Positions 12,363 through 25,600 of a stretch of 64,000 bases of DNA are shown in pieces. The stretch covers positions 1,479,435 through 1,543,434 of the forward strand of contig NC_020173.2 of NCBI RefSeq assembly GCF_000224145.3. Direction: 5' to 3'. The stretch comes from Ciona intestinalis. Taxonomy: Eukaryota; Chordata; Ascidiacea; Phlebobranchia; Cionidae. The notes under the pieces are model-generated. The model made no database searches. It was given only the letters and a program-made list of their open reading frames with translations, and had not been told where the DNA came from. The position numbers were made by a program, and so were the translations under genes. Each line of letters begins with the position of its first letter. Position 1 is the first letter of the stretch.

Positions 12363-12698
12363 TAATTTTGTGGAACTCTCTTGGACCACCGCGGCAAGTG
12401 TAACTTAGTGTGAAATTGACGATTAAACAGGTCGTCGGTCGCGCTAAACTAATAATACTTTAATCAAATTTAAAGCCAAAATGAACTGCCGAGGTTATCA
12501 CGGGTTATTGGGTCAAAACACGTACCTAATTATGGCTGTGTTTTCTGGTAACACCGCTTATTTTTACGGTCGCGCAATAACACCGTAGCATAAGAGCACA
12601 GCCACGTGTGAAACGGGCATGCCAATATCTCATAAAAAGTCGCCCTCGCCAGGCAACGGTTTACCGCAACACTGGGTGTATCCTCTCCCAGTGTATGG

Positions 12699-12880
12699 TA
12701 CTGTAGGGTAAAATGAGACACCTTTAGTTTATAATATCCCGCATTCTCTATTTTTAACGATTAACAACGCGCTTTTAAAGTAGCAAGAATATGCAGTTAT
12801 ATAATTCTTTGAATTTTTTTGTCCGCTATTAAATGGGACGATAAAATGAAATGAAAACTTGTCCCATCTTACCTCAAGTG
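12699..12880 (+). mobile_element. MITE copy, diverged
   Basis: Left end TACTGTAGGGTAAAATGAGA with CACCTTTAG; right end CTTGTCCCATCTTACCTCAA. The body keeps the AAATGGGACGATAAAATGAAATG-like block. Confidence 0.75.
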
Positions 12881-13370
12881 TAAATGCAAAGCTTAAATGC
12901 TAGATGGCCACAAGACCAATCGATTGGTAAATGTGTAATTGCACTTGCCGGGATAACACAAACCCTCATTGATGAAGTTACTTTTGGAGTAAAAGCGGCA
13001 TTGATTAAAATCCCTTGCGGCGTATATATTGGCAGCGGTCGAGCTATGACCCGCTTGGACCTATTTACATTATACAGCGCAATTGTAATTCAATTTAAAC
13101 GGCTTGTTTCACGGATGGTGTTGTTTTATAAGGAACAGCGGTTTTAAGCGATAATTGGCGCATAGAGTGTTTAGGAATGTCACGCTACATGAATATAGAT
13201 TTATATTCAAATATCGAAATAATTACGTTTCGCTGCCACATAAACGATAAAATTACCTTAAATGTTTGTTTAAGAGAAATATATTCGGTCAAAGCAAACC
13301 CGTTTCGGTTATTTTAGAATTTACTACCGACAGCAAAAGATAGCGTATACCGTCCTTTAAAACAATCATA

Positions 13371-13556
13371 TAGTATTGTGGGGGACACCTTTAGCACATA
13401 ATAACCAAGCATCCTGTTCGTGTTTCAAACAATTAACAACGGTTTATAGGAGTCGCGAGGATACGGTTTTAAATTTCTTTGAATGTTCTTTGTTTACTAC
13501 CAAATGGAATGAGAAAGTAGAATGAATAGGTGTCCCATCTTTCCCCACTCTGCTAT
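13371..13556 (+). mobile_element. MITE copy
   Basis: Left end is shortened (TAGTATTGTGGGGGACACC, lacking the GAAGATGG part). Right end GTGTCCCATCTTTCCCCACT. Confidence 0.8.
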
Positions 13557-13876
13557 ACCCTTTATTATAGCTCAATATAGTGTCCACATATCAAAAACAT
13601 ATATTAAAATTAAGTTTGTCAACACTTATGATTTAAAATCCACTCCATACAATTTTCTTGATGAAACGAGTTTAATATATGAATGTGCTCATTGTGTATT
13701 TTGGGCAGATGGTAATTTGTAAGCGACGTGTGTGGGTACATGTTATATGATAGATAATAATATACATCTTTAGCAATACTCAATCCGTTAGAGGTTTGGG
13801 TATAGATAAAGACATATTCGTATCGATTTTATTTCGATGCAGCACTGCAAATCGTATATTAGTTCCTTGGTACATA

Positions 13877-14071
13877 TAGTAGGGTGGTGGAAGATGGGAC
13901 ACCTTTAGCACATAATATCTAAATATCCTGATCGTGTTTTAATTAATTAACAACGGTACATGGGAGTCGTGAGGACACGGTTTTATAATTCTTTGAATGT
14001 TTTTTGTTTACTACCAAATGGGACAGGAAAATAGTATAAATAGGTGTCCCATCTTCTCCCACCCTACTATA
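13877..14071 (+). mobile_element. MITE copy, near consensus
   Basis: Both ends are close to consensus (TAGTAGGGTGGTGGAAGATG and CATCTTCTCCCACCCTACTA), with TATA flanks. Among the least diverged copies, hence probably recent. Confidence 0.9.
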
Positions 14072-17060
14072 CATTATTAAATTTTACAAAACGTTCAAGG
14101 TGTAAGCATCGTACTGTTCAATATATTATGCGCCCGAATCTCGGCACAGATAAAGCTTTAGTTCGGATTAAGTTAAGATCTCAGTTAGACTGGAATTCAT
14201 TTATATTTAATGAAGCTCTCGCCAAGTTATTCGCTGAACATTTGGAAATGCCAGGCTGTGTTGAACGATTGTGGAAACTCTGTCGTCAGCATATAGACAA
14301 GCAATAGGAGTTGAGTACTTGAAAGGAAGGTTTTCGCCGAATTGTGGGCAGCCGATAAGAGCAGACTGTTTAAATTCCCCACTTGTTTTGAATGTCGCGG
14401 TGATTTATTTAGCGTGGCGTTGTTTAAGGAGACGCCAGGTCGATATGCTTCTTGGTATGAATAAACTAATGCTTCGTTTTTTTACCGAAAAGCTTACTCT
14501 TTAAATTTTAATGGTTGTACCGACGCAATAAAACCAAATCGTCATTCAGAACGGATCAATTATTAATAGCGCCTACGCTTCGGCGGCTTCTCGGCTGGCC
14601 TGGATTTTTAATTAACGTACCCAAAAGCTAAGCAGTAATTTTTGACGCGCAGGTAAACAGCGGGTGAGTTAGACACGTTAGAAGAAATTAACTTTGCTTC
14701 TCCGCGTGTGACCTTTTCATTGAATTCCTGTTGCGTGGATTACAAAGGCCAAGGTTGCACGCTGCTCTCCGCGCGAAGCGAGAGTAAGAAAGAGAAAGGC
14801 GCCGCGGGAGAAGTGGGAGTAATTTCGGAGCTGTGAGGAGAGCGCTGTCTAAATATTTAATCGTTGTATAAACTGCTTACTACACAGTGATTTATTGATT
14901 TTGGACTGGCTAATCAACTTTATATATAAGTAACTGTAGTAAGGCTTTTAAAAACATGGTTTGGTATAATTATTTCTCTGCCTGAACAAAAACAATAGTT
15001 TTGTGAAGAAATCGAAACGTGGCTTAAAAATTTAAATTACTTGTTGTCGGCGTCTGTTTTTAACGTGCTTATTCGGCAAGGCGAGTAATGGAATCGACGG
15101 CTAGGTATTCCATCAATAATTAAAGGCGATCTTGTCGCAAGCAGGCTCTTTTTTGTTCTGCGGTCGCCACGTCCACGTCTTCGTTGGTGTACGTCATGGT
15201 GTTAATCGAATTTCACCGTCCGAAGAGCAAGAGGTTTCGCCGCATGTCTACGATTGCGGTCGTTAAACGGCACGATCCGTATCGAAAATTGCTTAACAAA
15301 ACAGAGCTAAATTGACCAGAAATCAAAACGTGTTTTAAACTGAGACCTGAGTCTCGCGCAGCTGTTGACGGGAGCTAATTGGTGGTTATTATGCGTGACG
15401 TAATAATTAACCGTTTGTTACCAGGCAGCGGGATCTTACGTGTGCCTGTTTTGTGTCGTCCGTGACGGTTGATTGCTTGTTTGAAAACGAAAGGAGAAAC
15501 AAGGGAAGTTTTAAAACTTACAGATAAAATAAATGAACTTTTCTTTGTTTACCTGAGTTTTGTGACTATATTTAGTTCGCCCTTTAAAAAAATCAAAGTT
15601 CGTTTACTTCCTTTCTTTGAAATCTGTCCATTTCCGTAATGTCTGCTCACGCGTTAATAATTTAACGCTTTTTATATGCATTGTACGATTATAGAACCGA
15701 CCCCAGTGACGGAATATGCCTTAATTTTGGAAGGCGCGAAGCGTGGACAACAAATTGTGAATAATTCATTACGGTACAGTTCGTCGCTGACTTACACAGT
15801 TTTCTTCGGTATTTTGGCGTGTTTAATGCGTCGACATTAATACGTGTGTCAACATGTTAGGCACATATTATAACAGAGTGGTCCAGAATACCAAACGCAA
15901 CGAGCAATAGGTATGTTATATTCCCTGGTTTCACATACGCTGTTTTAAATCTAGGCAGGTAAACTTTACTTTGATATTTTATTGATTCTTTTGACCTTTT
16001 AAAAAGCGATTAACCGTTTTTTGCACAAAATGCAAACCATGTCGCTTTCAATTGCCCCCGGTCGTTTATGTTATTGCGGTACGATGGCCTTTTTGTATCG
16101 CGACTATCATTGTTTAGGTTTAAAATTGATGAGTTTTAATGTTTCGTGTATTTAAAAACTGTTAATTTTTTGACAAATTTGAATTTTGTGGTAAATGTAT
16201 GTCGTAGTTTTAATTAACTGTTGCAATACGATATGCATTAAGTTAGTTTGCAAAATGTGACAGTCGCAGATAATTCTTATCCCTGCTGGGTGGAATTCAT
16301 AATTACTGAGAAGAAACTTGAAACGAATAGGGAGGGAAGGAGAAGGAGAAGGAAAGAGAAAAACGAGAGAGGCGTGAGTAGGATGAGAACAAAATACGCA
16401 TGTGATTGATTGCTGTGGGTGGGGTATCGGTAAGTAACATATTGCTCTGCCTTCTGTTACACTATCAACAAATACATGCTGAGTTATAGTATAACTGACT
16501 TCATTACACGCCGTATTTAACACTTGCGCAAAATCTTGTAATCCACAAATACTAAACCACACGCAAATGACAAGCGTAATTAATTTATGTAATAAACCGT
16601 ACTTATATTAAAAGTAAATCCACGTAGATATAGTAATATTAATACCACAAATCTATAAAGCACATTTAAACGCGCGTTTAAAGTAAATAGTAATTTATAA
16701 ATCAAACATTAATTATAACATTATAACCGTGTCCCCAAATCAACGAAATTTTAACTTTTGCCTAAAAATTAAAACTTTGTTAAACTCGCTGTCAAATATT
16801 TTAAATTTTCGCGAGGTTGTTGCTGTTTTAAATATTACAACAGTCTCACGTTACCCGGATGACGCAATGATTTGTTATCTTAATCCGGTAAATTCGACAG
16901 CACTTAAAACACAACGCAAATCTTAAAATTGTGGTTAAAAGTAGACCAGTTTCGTTTTGGTATATTACGCATTTTGAAAATAAAAAACTTTTTGGACAAA
17001 ATGCTAAGAAATACGGAAGAAACAAAATTTAAGTTCAACGAATTGTGTTTTATGAGATAT
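14072..17060. other. non-coding intergenic sequence with two purine tracts
   Basis: No exon with family resemblance. Purine/GC-flanked tracts lie at about 14768-14830 and 16322-16386 (GGAAAGAGAAAAACGAGAGA core). Short ORFs here show no codon or motif signal and are treated as chance. Confidence 0.5.
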
Positions 17061-17253
17061 AAAGTGGGGTGGGGAATATGGGACACCTTTTCGTTCCGTT
17101 TTCTCATTTTTGTGGTAGTAAACAAAGAATATTTAATGAATTATAAAACCGTTTTCTCACAACTCCCACAGACCGTTGTTAATTGTTTAAAACACAATCG
17201 GGCTATTTGGATATTATGTGCTAAAGGTGTCCCACCTTCCCCCACAGTACTAT
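17061..17253 (-). mobile_element. MITE copy
   Basis: Left end GTGGGGTGGGGAATATGGGA, right end GTCCCACCTTCCCCCACAGT. Orientation minus. Confidence 0.88.
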
Positions 17254-17773
17254 ATACTTTGTTTAAAACCATGAGTCATTATTCAAGTTGCATCTTGAAT
17301 AACGTTTTTGCATAAGTAATTGTATGAACAAGGATACATTTAAAAGTGATAAGGCTTTACACGTCTTTAGTTGCAAAATTCCCGCGTGTGTTGTTGCAGC
17401 ATTTTAATAGGAAACAGGAAATAGTGCATTTCAAAGGCTCCAGGCTAGAGGTCGGGCAGCAATTAAACCGCTTCACCGAATAGCCAATATCTACACACAA
17501 GCTACTACATACTTGGCAATGCATTTTGCACTGTATATTTGTAACCAGCAAAGAGCTTGCGTTTAAAATACAAGCTTGTGTTTGTATACGCGTTCAATTG
17601 TATTCAGATCAGAAGGCGTGTTTGTGGCACGTTTAATGACTGCGTAATTAGAAGGCACTTATTGCCACATTGTCTCTTTTACGACTAGGTGTATGTATAC
17701 AAAGACGGTCGTTAGTTTTGATTTGATATTTCAAACGACAGTAAATGAAGCTTGTCACAAATTTTGAAGTGGA
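17254..17773. other. non-coding intergenic sequence
   Basis: Spacer between two MITE copies. Nothing recognised. Confidence 0.5.
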
Positions 17774-17943
17774 GTACTGTGGGGGAAGATGGAACACCTT
17801 TAGCACATGGTATTTAAATATCCTGATATCGTGTTTTAAACAATTAACAACGGTTATGGAAGTCGTGAGGATAAGATTTGTAATTCTTTAAATGTTCTTT
17901 GTTTACCACAAAAAGGTGTCCCATCTTCCCTCACTCTACTATA
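17774..17943 (+). mobile_element. MITE copy, short internal deletion
   Basis: Left end TACTGTGGGGGAAGATGGAA. The block between TTTGTTTACCAC and AAAAAGGTGTCCC lacks the usual AAATGGGACGAGAAAATAG segment. Right end CATCTTCCCTCACTCTACTA. Confidence 0.85.
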
Positions 17944-18761
17944 TAACCTTTAAAATTAACGTGCGTATTTAGAGCACAATACAAGGTTGTTGCTAATTGT
18001 GTTGCAAATTCTATATTGAAACAACTTAAGCCTGTCATTGTCTGTTGCGGTGTACTATGGGTTGAATACGTGTTTCGTGTTGTGACGGAAATGTTACAGT
18101 TGCTCATACACAGACGCCATGCCTTGCCCCTTGAGACTTGCCTGTAACCGAGGTCTTGGCGGGCGGTGAAGCGTATGCTGAGTGACTGATTAGTCTGATC
18201 AAATTCAGCGACGGCATCAAATGCGTTCTTAATTAGTAAGGCGTGGGCCATTGCGGGTAGACCGAGCTGTTATATCTTTACACCAACGCAGCTTAACAAA
18301 TAATATGGTAAAAGTAAATATGTTTCAAATTTTCGCAATGTAATGCCACTTTTGGATATATAACTTGCAAGTGCCAAGCCAGCGGTGCCAAACGGTAGTG
18401 GCAGGGGTCGTGTTCTCTTGAGATTAAAATTGAAGAAGCTTAATTTGAGCGCCAGACCGAGCGCCCAGTTAATTTCGATCAATTGGAGAGACGAATGAAT
18501 TTAATTCAGATTTCCACCAAGCACTTCGTGCCGCTGTTTAATGCAGCCAATGTCTAAATTGCTGAGTATTGATTCACAGTAACTGCACCGTGTAATGTCT
18601 TTGTCTGCTCTCTATTCGCTGCGAGTTTAAAATAGAAAATCTGAACCACTGTCTTAACGTGTCCGGACACAGAACCAAATGTGCATAACAAATATGCAAG
18701 TTGACATTTAAAGGTTACGTAGCCTATACATTATCATATTAAAGTTTCGGTGAAATGTTAT

Positions 18762-19088
18762 ACTACATGATAAGATGGAAACTATAAGCACATACTATCC
18801 CATATTTCCCATTTTTAACAATTAACTAGATCGTATAGAGTCGTGAGGATACGGTTACATAATTATATAAATATTTTTGTGTTAGCAAAATAGATAGGAT
18901 AAAGTCGAATAAAGACATTAACCATCTCGGGACAGCACATAATATACAAACATATTTAAACAATTAAGAAAGGTCTATAGGGGTCGTGTGGATGCCGTTT
19001 TATAATTTCTTGAACGTTCTTTGTTCACGACCGAATGGGACGAGAAAATAAAATAAAACCATGTCCCATCTTCTCCCACCCTATACCA
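18762..19088 (+). mobile_element. two diverged MITE copies, overlapping or nested
   Basis: The first (about 18762-18925) has GATAAGATGGAAACTATAAG and AGTCGTGAGGATACGG blocks. The second (18926-19088) keeps GACAGCACATAATATAC, GGTCTATAGGGGTCGTG and the end CATGTCCCATCTTCTCCCAC. The second lacks its left end. Confidence 0.7.
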
Positions 19089-19480
19089 TACTTTAACAAC
19101 TTCTAACATATAAACCCACAACTAAAAAAATCTCCTTAATTTAGCATTATAAATTTAATTTTAAAAACAGTGCAGTTTTACAGTTTCGTATATTAAATCT
19201 TCGACATTTAAAGTAACGATGATTACCTGAAACATTACAGAACAATTCCCTCTCCCAATGAAGCTAATAAGAGAGATTAAATATTGATGTAGTCTGTATG
19301 TTTGGTGCCACTTTCGGGTCGCGCGGTATTGTATGTTTTTCCGAAACTGTTTTTTCAGCATGCATTAACGAGAACTTATGTTCTTATATGTTGGACCAAA
19401 GCTGTAATTATCCAACACTCAATCCACAACTCTTAAATATGTAATATACCAATTTCCGCGACAGGTATTATAAAGGCATA
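19089..19480. other. non-coding spacer
   Basis: AT-rich, no feature recognised. Confidence 0.5.
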
Positions 19481-19663
19481 ACGTGGTGGGGTAAGATGGG
19501 ACACGCCTTCCTTCATTTTTCACGTCCTATTTGGTTGTAAAGAAAGTATGTTTACAGTTATATAAAAATAGCCCACATTTAGAAAAAAACGCAATTATGA
19601 AATGTTGGTATATACATATATATATTTGTTTGAACAGCATCCCATCTTACCCCATAGTACAAA
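19481..19663 (-). mobile_element. MITE copy, diverged
   Basis: Left end GTGGTGGGGTAAGATGGGAC, right end CATCCCATCTTACCCCATAG. The internal sequence is mostly lost. Confidence 0.7.
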
Positions 19664-22600
19664 GTATTCAATAATCATAAGGCGATTCGTTGGCTATATT
19701 AAACGCAAAATATACGCCTGGCGATTGTAAAACGTGTCCACCCAAATTGCTGTAAGGGGTCGGCATGCCAGACGTAATCGCGGTTGCTTTGTTTCGCCTT
19801 TAGATTAATAATTGATATACTATCCCTATCGAGAATTAAAGTCTACAGACCCAATGGCTAAGGTGAAAGCATAGCATACATTGTGTATTGAAACTGTGCC
19901 TGTTATACCAAGTTTCAAGGCCCGTGCTACTGCATGTCGGAGCTCGTTTTAGCTCGATATAAACGAACGTGTATGTTATGACACTATCGATTTGGCGAAA
20001 ATCAATCCGCTTTGCTCGTTTGTGTGTGCGGGGTACGAGCGATAATTTCGTACATATTTCATGCGATTTATCTTAGGCTTGCCGTAAGAAAAATATTGGA
20101 CATTTTGTGAAGAATTTTAATATGAATAAAAGCATCATAATAGCACTTTTAAAATAGGGCATTAAACCATATATTGTTTTATATACTATTAGAAAACGAA
20201 GCATTTTATAAATATTTTAGCAGAAATAGGAGAATTATAACTAAAGTATACATAAATAAATGAATAACCAATACTATATATAAATGAATAGTATATAAAA
20301 CATATATACATAAATAAATGAATAACCAATATGTTTTATATTTCATGCAAAGTAAATGTATAGGTGAACTCGCTTTAAAAAATAAATGGGCATTTTATGT
20401 ACAATTTTAGTGTAAACATTTTTAGTATATACGAATAAATTCAGTTTATTTACAGTACGTAACAAATCGAACAATGGCTAATACTTTTAATATTTCATTC
20501 GGTATTTTTGTTTTAGAGCTTGCGTGTGAATCAATTCAGTTTAATTGGACTAATTTTTATATCGAACAACAAACAATGCGGTTCAAGTATAATACTTGAA
20601 ATGTTCAGTGTTGAATTGAGGAATGAGTATTCCAGACGAAATAATTATTTAATAACTGACTTTATATTCACGTTATATGTCGTACCGGTCTGGGATCTTG
20701 TTTTGTCTATTGGGAGTCGGTATTGACGTGTGTTGGCAGGGTACTCGATTATGTATACTGTTGTTGTTTACTCGCTGTATTGCAAGATATGCAGTTGATT
20801 AATATCAGATAAAGGACGCGTCATTATACGCTGCATCGCGGTGGATTTAGTTTAGAAAACGTGACTCACCAAAATCAACAATGTGCGCGGTCATGCTTCA
20901 AAGGTGGTGTTTACCGAGCTATTGTGACGTCATAAAAGGCGAGAACACCCGCATGATTGTTACGTCAGCGCTGAGCACTCTCTTATTTCCGTTCGAAATT
21001 AATCTGTCGCCCAAAACTTTTTTTCTAATTGAAATTTGACCATCCTTACTTTTTTTATTAAGATAAGCTAAACACGTCTCCAAGTTTACACAATTTATTC
21101 GGCGTTGGTCCAGATATCCCTTTTCGAGCTTATGACGTCATAAAGAGGCCGAGCAAGCGCCGAACTAATTTTAGACGTCTGGTTGTAACTCGCTTATTGT
21201 TCGCGGTCGTTCCTATCTACGTAATGAAGCAGATAATAAACGAACGCCAACTTGGCTGTTAATAGAAATAAGTGCTTATTAAAGGTTTATGGAACATATT
21301 AAAAACTAATTTAAATTCGACGTAGGGGTATTATCGTATTGTTTTACCAAGTTTTCTTTTATGATAGGGTTTGGACCATGGGATTTAATTTTTTTCTATG
21401 GCTTTTGTAATACTTGTATACCTATTTATCTGCAAAAAAATGTTGAACTTAATGCTAAAATAAGTTTAAACAACGAGGTTTATATTTTTGTGGTGCTGTA
21501 TGAATAGGTCGTTTTTTTTGTTTGAAATGTGAAGCATGCGTCATTTGGTATTGTTTGAATTCAGTAGCGGTTCGTTGAGCGGCCATTGTACAAAGCTGTG
21601 CCAAAGAATTCGCCCTTTTCGACTCGTACCCACTTGCGCAAAACCCACAGTGCCTAATTTTACTTTTTGAGGCGCGGTGCTAGAAGCGCATAACATCACC
21701 GAAAAACAGGCACATTCCCTGTCCAATGATGGTATCGGTCAAATAACTGTTTGTTTACACACCGACATCTTCAAGCTGCAAGATTTTTAACAGACGGTTG
21801 GCCCGCTGCCACTTCCTTCCCACTATTTATCACTTTTCCTCTCTCACCGCTCCTCCTTTTCTCTTTAATCTAGCGCCGCTCACCCCGGGCTTATCGGATT
21901 TCCAATTATTTTCGCGTTCGATTTACAAGTCCCCCGGTCTCGTTTATTAGGAACTGAATTCACTCGGTTAAAATAATTCGTTTTATCTCGACTCGGTAAA
22001 AACTTAAATTTTAAAATTCCCATAAAATAACTCACAAACAAAATGTTATTAGCATCGTACGCTAAAAAAATAAAACAATATTCCGTAACAGTATCGCAAA
22101 ATTACTCATTTTCTGCACCAATGGGCCAAGGAAAAAACACATTTTAAAAACCGGGATTCAGGCTCGTTAAATTTATTAAACTTGACATGAAATTTCGTGA
22201 CGTTTATGAGTCCCATTGATCCGCAGTGCAGGTGCTATTTACTTAACAAACTGAGCAGTATGTACTTATAGTACTGGACAATCGATAGCTGTCTATGTGG
22301 GGCAGAAAAGTGGACGCATTCGTTGACTGCTGACTCGTTTTCTACAAGTATTGTTTTCACTTGAGTGAAGCGGATTACAGGAGTGCTGACCGCTCTCTTG
22401 CGTGACGGGAATCGTCCTGAATTATGCATAAATCGGCATGAATATACGCGAGTCCGCGAAGCGATAAACGACGCGGTTATAAAAGAAAACAGCCACGACG
22501 CACTTTCCCCACAAGCAATGTAATAACGAGCGGCGTTTACAAAACAGACAGGCGAGCATGATTGATGACTCTACAAGGTGAATTAAACTTTATCGAAAGT

Positions 22601-25600
22601 CACAAACCAAAATCAAACCCAAAACGAATGTACAATGAACGACGCTTTACATTCACAAATACCTTCTGTATATTTCATTTATCAAAGTCTGAACTTATAA
22701 ACAGGTCAGTCTGTACAACAAAGCGTATACGTTGTTGAATTAACCCGAATAATTGTGGATATGCACACGCGCAAACTGGTGAACATGTGAAACAAAGCGG
22801 GACTTGGCTGTGCTTCCTCACAACGACGCGCTATGACGTCATAAAGCAAACCCGCAACGAATTTGGTAAAGCCAGATGCGCTTTGAGTATGAGTATCAAA
22901 CCTAATCACAATTTCCAGGAAATAAATAAATTATTTATCGATTTTGAAGTACAAATTGTCTCATTATTCATATTGTCTCATTAAATGTAGTTTTAAAAGT
23001 CAGTAACTTTTAATATTTTGCGTGTATTCTGTTTTTAAAATTCGATTAGGTCTTTGAATTATAACAGAACTAAATACAGCTTAAGTAATGTGTCTGACAG
23101 TTTGATATCGGACAGGGGGTATATTTCTCATAAGCAAACATTACTCGTACCGTGAAAATGTTAGGACGATGCATTTAAACATAACACAAACAACTAAACT
23201 AAGTACCATATAATCACAGCTTTGATTTGTGCGTGTTTTGCGTCAGCGCATGCTTATATTGGCGAAAGATTACAATGTTGGTAACGAAAATCGATTGTGG
23301 AAAAGGAGTACAGTTTGCTGGTGTAATTAATACGGACGGACGAGCCGATTTTAACGTTGTTTAATAGGCTTATTAAGTCGTCTCAATATGAGTTATCCGT
23401 AAGCGTTTGGGTTTATTGTGGCACTTGAATTAGAACGCTCTTGTGTAACGCTTAATAAAGTATAAGTTGTTTGGTAATTCGGGTATTGAGCTAGCGTACA
23501 CATACCGTTCAAAGAAAAGATCACATTTGCAGTTTTTATTGCATTTTAGTGTGTTTGCTATTAATAATTCATCTGGTTATCTGCGTTCGGGTATTCAAGC
23601 TATACGGTTGATCTAGGGCAGGCCCTGTACCTTTGAAGCTGGGCGACAGATTATAAAGTTAGTCGGTAAGGCGTCTTTATGGGTTCCGACGACTGGGCGC
23701 GGTTTGACGTAACTATCATTTGTTTGGAATGGAACACCCGCGTTATAGTTTGTACACACGAAGCCTCGAAGCTCAGAGCCTTCAAGTTCGAAGTGATCTA
23801 GCGCTTCAAGGCTATACGTGTAAGTGTTGTTTACACAATCGCGGGGGCTTTCTCTAGGCGGAGGTCGTCAAAGGGGGAGGAATTTTTCCACTTTACCTCT
23901 GCGTTAAACGGTACCACGTCGGGTGGTAATGCGGGTAATTTATCGCCGCTATGCAACTGACTTAGTTAAAGGCATAAAGAAAGCAAAGCATTGTCGACTC
24001 AAGCACGTCTTGCCATTCATAGAACTGCATAAGCACTAATTGTCGGATAAAAATCGATATTGACCGGATTTAAATTTGCGCAACATCAGCGAAAGGTATA
24101 ATGCAACATACTAGGCTTGTATGATGATGGATTAGCTCACTGGAGCGGTCTTTTTCATTGAAATACCAAACTGACAGAATACCCAATTTACGCAACAACA
24201 ACGCAGTCGAAATGGATATGTTTTTCAAGCAAACAAGTAACTGACGAAGTTAAAATTTTCGAGAAAAGTACTTTTTCGACATTCTGCAAACAACTAAAGC
24301 AGTATGGCCAATAATATCCTGTATACCCTAATTCCGCTGTCTTGTAAATCGCTCATTTTATTAATTTACGTCGCCAGAAGCTTTGTTTTCTTGGTGGTCC
24401 CGAATTAAACGTTTTGTAACTTTTCTTAAGCCCAATTTTCTGCAACCGTTTTATGCAAATAACACAGAACACATTTCTACGCATTATATTAAAAATCAGG
24501 TAATTTTTGGCTGAGTATAAACTTCGTTCCAAATAGCGTCAGCAAATCACTTTTGGGCCGTCCACCAATCGATACTAGATGTCTGTTGTCCCTAAATTCG
24601 GCGAGGTATGCCTTGATTCGTTGCTTATAACAATGCCGGTATTTCTCTTGGTGACTACCTGCGTATTATTAGCACCAATTTAAATGACATGACTTTTAAA
24701 TTAAACACTTTTATTAATAAATAGTTTCATAATAAAGTTTATGTATTAGTTAGAGGGTTTTAGAGTCCAATATTATGATGATTTTTTTTTCTTTCAAGCG
24801 TTATCACCGTTTACACGGTAATCGTTACATGGACACGAAGGAGTAATTCGCACACCGCTTATTGTGTGTTTAAGACCATCGCTCGAGTTTGCCCAAGTGC
24901 TTAGGAGTGTTGACAATAGACGGAGTACTGTACAAGCCGGGAGAGGTCTATCGAGTTAATTACCTGCGCATTATCTTTCGCTGTGTTGCGAGATAGACTT
25001 CTGAATGCGTTTATTAAGTACTGCGAAACGGCCTGCAAGCTCTGCCGCATATCCGAATTAGCACCGCTCAAAATCCGAACTGCAGTTTCCGCACTCGTGT
25101 GCTATTGTTTCTTTACCGCCTTTGAATACAGTCGCCATTCGTATCAATTCTATTGTTTGGGACTGTAAGCGCCGCTTGGCGTTGACGAGATTTGACCGTG
25201 GAATGTCTTGTACAAAATTGTGACAGGCTGTGTAGTTCGAGCCTCTGTTCGCGTCCAACCTTTTCTCTGAAACGGGAGAACGAGCACACGAGTTCTGCTG
25301 ATGTGTCTGGGCACTTAGTGCAGGAGTTTTTATACGCATGGCAAAACCGTGTGTTTTGCCATCCTTTGGATCGATTTGTATTTGACAAGCCTAAATCGTA
25401 GTCAAGCCGCTTAGATTAGCAAACGAAGTGTGAAATACCCGTAGAAAAGTCGACCGCAAGCGTTATTGCTATTTTAAATCGCCTCGAAAGTGATAGTGTT
25501 TCTCCGCGTCTAAAGATGTCAATAATTTGCTGATGGTAGGCCATACACGCTCTCCCCCCTCTCGACTTTCAGGAGATTAGAGAGAGCAGTTCCTCCGGGC

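Noticed and set aside
20881..20915. ATG...CTTCAA|AGGTGG as a candidate first ARID5 coding exon
   Set aside because: The predicted peptide (MCAVMLQ) and the weak donor do not match the ARID5B N terminus convincingly. Left unassigned.
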